Made by a program: the position numbers and the translations under genes
The notes under the pieces: model-generated
What the model saw: the letters and a program-made list of their open reading frames with translations, nothing else
What the model was told of the DNA's origin: nothing
Database searches by the model: none
Assembly (NCBI GenBank): GCA_938003885.1
Contig: CALKWT010000280.1
Span: forward strand, 1 to 11,944
Origin: an uncultured Balneolaceae bacterium
GTDB taxonomy: Bacteria > Bacteroidota > Rhodothermia > Balneolales > Balneolaceae
Direction: 5' to 3'
Length of the DNA: 11,944 nucleotides
In this document: piece by piece, positions 7,290 through 11,944 of the stretch
Position numbering within the stretch: position 1 is the first letter of the stretch
Layout: each line of letters begins with the position of its first letter

Positions 7290-8044
7290 ATGAAAACATC
7301 TATTAAGGGGAGTCTCTCTCTCTCTCTCTCTTTGTTTTGATTCTGATTTCAGTTGCGTGTGACAGCACGATAACTGACACCAAGATCAATGAGAACAAAG
7401 AAGAAATCATTGCATCAGATAAGCTAAAGGATTTGGATCTGAGTGCCTTGCTGGAAGCAAACGGAAGCAACATTCAGGATTTGATTACCATGAAAGGAGA
7501 ACGAACAGAGTTTCATCCGGACTCTTTGCGAGCCTGGGCGGAACGTTCTCGTAAAGAGATGACGAATTCAGAAGTTCAACTAATGAACTCGCCGGCGGAC
7601 TTGCCATGTGTCATATTACCGGACGGCAGTGAAGAGTGTCATGATGGACCTCCTATACATCCCGATCCGGGAGACCCTGATCCAGGCGATCCTACGCCTC
7701 CTTGCGCAGGAAATCCATTTAATGATATGGGTTTATTTGTAAGCAACGAGATTTTTGTAAATCCTGCAAATATCGCTGAAATCATTTTCTTGGTAACAAC
7801 CGGTGCCAGCAAGTCCATTACCGAAATATGGGTGGGGGCAATGGCTTATGTGGATGGCACTCAATTTTTTGGGGATCTCTATTGGGAGTACAATTCAGAT
7901 TTTGCAGCCATCGGTGTCGCACTATTTAATCATCCTTCCTATAGTCTGTTTGAACTGGAGGGAATTCATCAGTGGAATGAAGAAGACTGTATAGGAGATA
8001 AATACTCGGTGTTTGACTATACCTATACCCGGATAACAAAGTAA
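7290..8044 (+). CDS. Putative phase-variable lipoprotein, frame broken at a TC repeat (OFF state)
   Basis: The ATG at 7290 opens a signal peptide but, with nine TC repeats, hits TGA at 7338-7340 after 16 codons. The body of the protein is open in another frame from 7307 to the TAA at 8042-8044; its only start-like codon before the lipobox is TTG at 7337. That start would leave a 7-residue leader with no positive charge. Removing one TC unit fuses the two frames into a classic signal: MKTSIKGS, then LSLSLFVLILISVA, then the lipid-acceptor Cys23 and DS. The whole would be 250 residues. The mature part has a charged helix-prone stretch, a Pro/Asp/Gly linker with a PDPGDP-type repeat, and a C-terminal beta-rich domain of about 110 residues. 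Four further Cys residues may form disulfides. No family is recognised. Sequencing error in the repeat, or simple decay, is the alternative to phase variation. Confidence 0.75.
7313..7331 (+). repeat. (TC)9 microsatellite within signal-peptide codons
   Basis: Nine uninterrupted TC units plus a final T run from 7313 to 7331, encoding alternating Leu and Ser in the hydrophobic core. Dinucleotide tracts of this kind change length by slipped-strand mispairing. Only lengths of 5, 8, 11 and so on keep the ATG at 7290 in frame with the downstream protein; nine units end at TGA 7338, and ten units also end early at a TGA after a GTG codon. Confidence 0.95.
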
Positions 8045-8052
8045 TTGGTTCG

Positions 8053-8088
8053 ATTTATCCGGCATTACTATTGTCGGGTAAATATTTT
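8053..8088 (+). terminator. Intrinsic terminator after the repeat-containing lipoprotein
   Basis: The arm at 8053-8064 pairs over 12 bp with 8072-8083, with two G-T pairs and a 7-base loop. A short ATTTT run follows (8084-8088). It begins 9 bases after the TAA of the lipoprotein gene, where a terminator is expected. If it is active, the next gene has its own promoter in the remaining 42 bases or is read through. Confidence 0.55.
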
Positions 8089-8130
8089 GCTATAAAACAC
8101 ATACCATTTCTAACTCAATGTGACTAATTT

Positions 8131-9357
8131 ATGAGAAATATATACCTGTCAGTATTTGCATTATTTATTTTTTCAGGACTGTTGTTTAGCAACTGCAACA
8201 GCTCTGTTAATGATGGGGGGAAAGAAGTTGAAGACCTTTCATGTATTGTAGAGGGGGTAAACGCAGTAGACGGCTACATCTCAGCCTGGGAGCGTTGCAC
8301 CAGAAATGCTGCCGAGGATTTGCACCGCATTACCCTGCGATCCTTGGACGGCGATGTGCAGGTTCAGGTGTCAGACACCCTCTACAGCGCCTATAGCCCG
8401 CTGATCTGGGAAAACGCTGGGCACCTGATGGTAATGTATGCGGAGAACAGGGACATGGATTCTCAGCAAATCGTGCACCATGCCCATCGGATTGAGATGA
8501 AAACATATACACTCGGCGGGGAACTGGTTTCCGGGGAAACCCTGATGGAAGCGAGGCCCGGTACGTTTGGTACGTTTCAGATGCCTTTTGGCAAGGTGGA
8601 ACGCACTCCAAACTCAACGCTGGTCTATTGGTCTGATAACGAGGTGGAAAGCGTGTCGAGAACAGCACATCTGTTTGAGATCGAAAACGGAAAGGTCACT
8701 GCCAGCCAATATCTGACAGGGACTCGTGCGATGAGTACGCCTCATGCCATTCAGGACACTGATCGCTATATATTCACATTTATGGCTAGTCTGAGTCCGC
8801 ATGAAATCGAAGAGGATGGTGTAGAAACCGATAGGAATAGCATTTTTCTGGTGGAAACGGATGCGCAGTTTCAGCCTCTCAGTGAAGAAATAGTTATTAA
8901 TATGGGGGGAGATTCAGACTGGGGCGTGCGACCAGCTGTTTCAAAATTGGGTGACAACTACGCTGTGGTATTTTTGTCCAATAATAGCCCGTCAGCCTCC
9001 CTGGCACGTCTCAATATCCGGATTTACGATCCAGAAACGAAATCCGTTATTCATTCAGAAACGGATGATCACTATACCTACCTCACCCATCAGATCGTAT
9101 CAGATGCCGAAGGAAACCTGTTGGTTTTCTATACAGAAGCCGACATGGGGTATTCCGCAGGAGCCTACAACCTGCGGGTAAAAACCATGGAGCAAGGGAG
9201 TCTGCAAACCAACGATCAATTTGTGATGAGCCTGACCAACCCCAACTTCTTCATTGAAAAGCTCGAAGGCAATCTAGTCCGGCTCTATCACGGCGGAACG
9301 TCAAGCGGCGAACCCGTTTCGGCCAGGCAACTGAATTTGGCTTCGCTTGGGAATTGA
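8131..9357 (+). CDS. Exported protein with six propeller-like repeats, probable lipoprotein
   Basis: The 408-residue product begins with a signal sequence: Arg2, a hydrophobic core about residues 4-19, then Cys22 followed by NSS and an Asp/Gly/Lys-rich tether. The residue before Cys22 is Asn, unusual for a lipobox (Gly, Ala or Ser expected), so lipidation is probable rather than certain. The body shows about six repeats of 40-50 residues, near 85-130, 158-195, 204-250, 267-310, 318-357 and 370-403. Each pairs a strand such as HLMVMYAEN, YAVVFLSNN or LLVFYTEAD with a second strand such as LNIRIYDPE or YNLRVKTM. This suggests a beta-propeller of unassigned family. No catalytic motif is seen. 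It follows the repeat-containing lipoprotein by 86 bases; the two may act together on the cell surface, which is inference only. Confidence 0.85.
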   Translation: MRNIYLSVFALFIFSGLLFSNCNSSVNDGGKEVEDLSCIVEGVNAVDGYISAWERCTRNAAEDLHRITLRSLDGDVQVQVSDTLYSAYSPLIWENAGHLMVMYAENRDMDSQQIVHHAHRIEMKTYTLGGELVSGETLMEARPGTFGTFQMPFGKVERTPNSTLVYWSDNEVESVSRTAHLFEIENGKVTASQYLTGTRAMSTPHAIQDTDRYIFTFMASLSPHEIEEDGVETDRNSIFLVETDAQFQPLSEEIVINMGGDSDWGVRPAVSKLGDNYAVVFLSNNSPSASLARLNIRIYDPETKSVIHSETDDHYTYLTHQIVSDAEGNLLVFYTEADMGYSAGAYNLRVKTMEQGSLQTNDQFVMSLTNPNFFIEKLEGNLVRLYHGGTSSGEPVSARQLNLASLGN

Positions 9358-9368
9358 TTCCCGATTTT
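9347..9368 (+). terminator. Intrinsic terminator overlapping the stop of the exported repeat protein
   Basis: TTGGGAA (9347-9353) pairs with TTCCCGA (9358-9364) in a 7-bp stem with one G-T pair. The 4-base loop contains the TGA stop codon. TTTT (9365-9368) follows at once. It is compact and well placed to end the transcript. Confidence 0.55.
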
Positions 9369-9378
9369 CATCACAAAA

Positions 9379-9634
9379 ATGAAATTACCTTCTCTTCATA
9401 AATACGGAGGGAAGGATTTTTTGAACTACCGACATTATGAAATGCATGACTATTTCCGCATAGGTCAAGAAAAGTTCTCATAAGTTTCTCTGATTTTTGC
9501 GATGAACTGGAAGCATATGCGTACGATCTCGGCTTTTCAAGTAAAGTGGACATTGCCTGCTTGATGGACGCATCATAACAGAATACCTGCCTAAAAGTGT
9601 GTCCGCAGGGCAGACTCATAACGTTTTCTTTTGA
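9379..9634 (+). pseudogene. Possible decayed small gene split over three frames
   Basis: Three short protein-like stretches follow one another on the plus strand in successive frames. The first is ATG 9379 to TAA 9481-9483, ending in YFRIGQEKFS. The second runs through DELEAYAYDLGFSSKVDIA to TAA 9576-9578. The third runs through DGRIITEYLPKSV to TGA 9632-9634. Joined by two small frameshifts they would give roughly 80 residues with normal codon choice. I recognise no family. The region between the flanking genes could equally be non-coding; the opposite-strand 82-codon frame here has a Ser/Cys-rich composition that looks unreal. Confidence 0.25.
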
Positions 9635-9685
9635 CCAGGAATGAGACTATTTTATTTAGAAACTAGCCACACATTTTTATGGATC

Positions 9686-10084
9686 ATGTACACCTTTATT
9701 GAGAAAATTCCCCCGGTCGATGATTTTCTTCGGCTGAGAAAAGTATCTGGTTTGACACCGCGTCCGAGGGCGGCTGCAGAAAAGGCTCTTCCAAACAGCT
9801 TATATGGTGTTTATGTGAAAACCGGAGAGCAAATTGTGGGAATGGGACGTGTAGTTGGTGATGGTGCATTGAATTTCGAGATTGTGGATGTAGCTGTCGA
9901 TCCAGACCATCAAGGTGAAGGGCTTGGTAGGGGAATCATAGAAAAGATCATGAACTATCTGGAGAACCATGCCCCGAAAGGTTCTATGATTTCATTGATG
10001 GCCGATGTCCCCGGTTTTTATGAGAAATTTGGCTTTCAGTACATGCGCCCGGGAAGTGAAGGGATGTATAGGGTCCAAAAATAG
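9686..10084 (+). CDS. GNAT-family N-acetyltransferase
   Basis: This is a small GCN5-related N-acetyltransferase that would transfer acetyl from acetyl-CoA to an amine. I choose the start at 9686 (132 residues, beginning MYTFIEK) because the family's first strand and helix begin there. An in-frame ATG at 9641 would add 15 unneeded residues. Motif A is clear: strand FEIVDVAVDP (65-73), then QGEGLG (76-81), the pyrophosphate-binding loop, then helix IIEKIMNYL. Motif B fits ISLMADVPGFYEKFGF (102-117) with the usual Tyr in the last helix. The substrate is not evident. It is transcribed convergently with the DinB operon, with only 49 bases between the stops and no clear terminator there. Confidence 0.88.
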   Translation: MYTFIEKIPPVDDFLRLRKVSGLTPRPRAAAEKALPNSLYGVYVKTGEQIVGMGRVVGDGALNFEIVDVAVDPDHQGEGLGRGIIEKIMNYLENHAPKGSMISLMADVPGFYEKFGFQYMRPGSEGMYRVQK

Positions 10085-10133
10085 CGTCTGTTTCTCATGA
10101 GGGTATGAAAATCGAGGGAGTTTATCCGTTTAT

Positions 10134-10640
10134 TTAAGCTTCGTTATACAGATAAAATATATAATCGGTTGGAACTCCTGCGTGACCCTGCTGGCGCAGC
10201 ATCGCTGTGATATTGCCGCGGTGATAGGTACCGTGGTTTACAACATGGCTTATTAACTGGGATACTGATGTGGTAACGTCTCCATATCGCGGATGATGGA
10301 TTGTCATATCCACATCCGGATCGGGATGATTGGCCAGGAACTCTTCAAATTGTTCGTTGAGATCGCTGTAAATGATTTCTGTATCCGCTAATGTTTTATT
10401 GTCGCTGTTTTCTTTGAGGAGCTGGATCTTTTCCATGGTTTTGGAAAAATCATCACCCGACATGACACTCAGCCACATTCCATCCGTTTGATAGATGTGC
10501 TGAAGAACAGCCTGAACAGAAGGGAAAACACTTTTTAATTCCCGGCTGTAAACCTCCGCCGGCAGCTCTTTCAGATGGCTGAAGATCTCGTTGTTTGCCC
10601 ATTTGTGGTAGTTGTATAGTTGAGAGGAGGAATGTTTCAT
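10134..10640 (-). CDS. DinB-family protein with intact His triad
   Basis: This 168-residue four-helix-bundle protein belongs to the DinB/YfiT superfamily. The three metal-binding His are in place: His48 in VLQHIYQTDGMW, and His136 and His140 in SHVVNHGTYHRGN. This predicts a divalent metal site. Family members include thiol transferases (bacillithiol, mycothiol) and damage-inducible proteins of unknown activity, and the exact reaction cannot be read here. It is the last gene of a three-gene minus-strand operon, 12 bases after a second DinB-type gene, which in turn follows a YafY-type regulator. Confidence 0.87.
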   Translation of the reverse strand: MKHSSSQLYNYHKWANNEIFSHLKELPAEVYSRELKSVFPSVQAVLQHIYQTDGMWLSVMSGDDFSKTMEKIQLLKENSDNKTLADTEIIYSDLNEQFEEFLANHPDPDVDMTIHHPRYGDVTTSVSQLISHVVNHGTYHRGNITAMLRQQGHAGVPTDYIFYLYNEA

Positions 10641-10652
10641 AGAAGGTTCAAT

Positions 10653-11150
10653 TTATCGTTCCCAAAAGTAGGGCGGTTCTATATCCAGAGAACGCAGATA
10701 AACATAGCCCTGTCCGCGATGGTGAACTTCATTTTCAATAAAATAAAGAAGATGCCACCAAACGTACCCCTGGTACTGTCCGAAGGCGGTGTCGGTTTCC
10801 TGGAATCGGTTTTTTGGAATCTGATTCCACCAAAGATTGATTTGTTCGGTACTCCAGTCCCAGAGCGCCAGCAGTTCTTCTTTCGTTTCGGGTGAGGGTT
10901 TAAGACCTTCTGTTTCAAAATCACCAAACTCATTCCACTTTCCTGTAGCGATTCCTTTAGCTCCCGGCGCAGCGATGTAAATCATCTCCATTATCAGTTC
11001 CGAAAACGGACGCATATCGCCCAGAGAGTAAGTAAAAAGTTTATCGTTCGAAAAAGTTTCGATTGTTCGGCGGGTTAAATTTCGATGTCCCTGCCAGTGA
11101 GCGAGTGCTTGTTCGGTTGTGAGTATGAATTCAGGTGTTGCAATATCCAT
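10653..11150 (-). CDS. DinB-like protein with altered metal site
   Basis: The 165-residue product has the DinB bundle layout and ends with the signature ENEVHHRGQGYVYLR (139-153), as in a well-known subfamily of DinB-like proteins. Aligned on the HRG of its neighbour, the second canonical His is Asn140. The first-His region reads ELIMEMIYIA (51-60) with no His, so only His144 of the triad is kept, with Glu55, Glu141 and His143 as possible substitutes. Metal use is therefore uncertain. It sits between the regulator (17-base gap) and the canonical DinB gene (12-base gap), so all three are probably co-transcribed. The two DinB proteins share the fold but little sequence, which argues against a recent duplication. 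Confidence 0.83.
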   Translation of the reverse strand: MDIATPEFILTTEQALAHWQGHRNLTRRTIETFSNDKLFTYSLGDMRPFSELIMEMIYIAAPGAKGIATGKWNEFGDFETEGLKPSPETKEELLALWDWSTEQINLWWNQIPKNRFQETDTAFGQYQGYVWWHLLYFIENEVHHRGQGYVYLRSLDIEPPYFWER

Positions 11151-11167
11151 GATTTATAACATTTGGT

Positions 11168-11845
11168 TTATCGGTTGATATCAATGTAAACACAGCTATC
11201 GCCCAGTTTTTCTCCTGAAAATGTAAACTCATGAAACCGATCAAGCCGAAACATCCGGTAATCTTGTCTCAGCCGGCACCACGCTGCCAGATACCAATGA
11301 TTTTCTTTGAGCAGCAATCCCAGTGGTTCAACCTGACGAGTGATTTTTTCCTGTTTGTATGGAGATTCATAACAGATTTTGATCACTTCTTTCTGAAAAA
11401 TGGCGTTCTGCATCCATAGAAAAATCTGATCATCCGTCTGCGACCGATGTTCATTATGCTCATAACGTGCCTGAATGGATTTGTCCAGGATTTCGACGTA
11501 TTCACGATCTTCAGAGGGGAGAACAGACCGTATTTTCTCAAGTGCAGAAAGAAAAGCTTTGCTTATGTTTGTATGATTCCACTTCTGCATCATCCGTTCT
11601 CCTGCAAGCAGGGCAGCGGCCTCATTTCTGTTTAGCATCACAGGCGGCAGGTGATACCCTTTTACGATAAAGTATCCTTTTTGAGGCTCATTGCCAATCG
11701 GCACGCCAGCTTCCTGCAAAGCGGCCAGATCTCTGTAAACAGTTCGGGTACTCAAACTATACCGTTCTGAAAGTTCATCAACAGTGACAAATTTCCTTCC
11801 CTGTAAAAAAATAATGATGGCCGTAAGGCGGTCGATCCGGTTCAT
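11168..11845 (-). CDS. YafY-type HTH/WYL transcriptional regulator
   Basis: This 225-residue regulator has an N-terminal winged helix (about 3-60) whose recognition region is VDELSERYSLSTRTVYRDLAA (22-42, quoted with the second helix). A linker helix segment follows, then a C-terminal WYL domain (about 140-210). WYL hallmarks are HWYLAAWC (183-190) and YRMFRLDR (196-203). WYL domains sense ligands, often nucleotides or single-stranded DNA, and such regulators commonly control an adjacent or divergent gene. It is the first gene of the operon with two DinB-like proteins. A dyad TGTCA/TGACA lies 40 bases upstream of its start and is a candidate autoregulatory site. The start ATG lacks a clear Shine-Dalgarno sequence, but the HTH begins at once, so no longer form is needed. 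Confidence 0.9.
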   Translation of the reverse strand: MNRIDRLTAIIIFLQGRKFVTVDELSERYSLSTRTVYRDLAALQEAGVPIGNEPQKGYFIVKGYHLPPVMLNRNEAAALLAGERMMQKWNHTNISKAFLSALEKIRSVLPSEDREYVEILDKSIQARYEHNEHRSQTDDQIFLWMQNAIFQKEVIKICYESPYKQEKITRQVEPLGLLLKENHWYLAAWCRLRQDYRMFRLDRFHEFTFSGEKLGDSCVYIDINR

Positions 11846-11884
11846 AAATATGAAGGGTTTTCAATAAGCTTTGGAAAGCGGTTA

Positions 11885-11905
11885 TGTCATGAGAAAAAAG
11901 TGACA
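11885..11905. promoter_or_regulatory. TGTCA-N11-TGACA dyad upstream of the YafY-type regulator
   Basis: TGTCA (11885-11889) and TGACA (11901-11905) are inverted repeats separated by 11 bases, about two helical turns centre to centre. They lie between the regulator start and a possible divergent gene start at 11926, where an operator for a dimeric regulator would be expected. The short half-sites make this tentative. Confidence 0.3.
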
Positions 11906-11925
11906 ATTTATCGGTGGACTTGCAC

Positions 11926-11944
11926 ATGAAACAGATTTACTTTG
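11926..11944 (+). CDS. Possible start of a divergent gene, cut by the window edge
   Basis: An ATG at 11926-11928 opens MKQIYF before the window ends. WYL regulators often have a divergent target gene, and the 80-base gap to the regulator start is a typical divergent spacing. Only six codons are visible, so nothing more can be said. Confidence 0.25.

Noticed and set aside
7337..7339. TTG as the true start of the repeat-containing lipoprotein
   Set aside because: It would give a 7-residue leader without a charged n-region, too short to work as a signal peptide, whereas the ATG at 7290 supplies a perfect one if one TC unit is removed.
9371..9619. Minus-strand open frame of 82 codons
   Set aside because: Ser/Cys-rich, no ribosome site, no recognisable family, and the plus strand shows more protein-like segments over the same bases.
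9641..9685. Upstream ATG giving the acetyltransferase 15 extra residues
   Set aside because: The extension does not look like part of the GNAT fold, and the family normally starts at the MYTFIEK-like strand at 9686.

Overview
The window looks like chromosomal DNA of a Gram-negative bacterium of the Bacteroidota/Balneolota-Rhodothermota type. This rests on several secreted proteins with lipoprotein-type signals, A-rich leaders with weak or no Shine-Dalgarno before many genes, moderate GC, and protein styles (kelch propeller with an Ig-like tail, paired DinB genes) common there. The assignment is inference; there is no rRNA or other marker gene.

Layout. Positions 1-1246 (minus) hold a lipoprotein gene whose 3' end lies outside the window. 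A roughly 700-base gene-poor stretch follows, with several inverted repeats. Positions 1943-4956 (minus) hold a two-gene operon with an ATGA overlap: a thiamine-diphosphate enzyme of the acetolactate synthase family, then a succinate-semialdehyde dehydrogenase. There is no ilvN, ilvC or budA partner. The same gene pair in cyanobacteria acts as 2-oxoglutarate decarboxylase plus SSADH and closes the TCA cycle, and that is the best working model here. Divergent from it is a secreted six-blade kelch protein with a C-terminal beta-sandwich (5184-6521). About 770 AT-rich bases without a gene follow, holding hairpins and an orphan terminator-like element.

Positions 7290-8044 hold the most striking locus. 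A lipoprotein gene carries nine TC repeats inside its signal-peptide codons. As sequenced, the ATG frame stops after 16 codons. With eight repeats the ATG reads straight into a well-formed lipoprotein signal and the rest of the protein. This is the expected architecture of a phase-variable (slipped-strand) surface lipoprotein, seen here in the OFF state, although a repeat-length sequencing error must be excluded. A second probable exported protein, with six propeller-like repeats, follows (8131-9357).

The right end holds a possible decayed gene (9379-9634), a GNAT acetyltransferase (9686-10084), and a convergent minus-strand operon. That operon encodes a YafY-type HTH/WYL regulator followed by two adjacent but divergent DinB-fold proteins (11845 down to 10134). 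A possible further gene starts on the plus strand at 11926 and runs out of the window.
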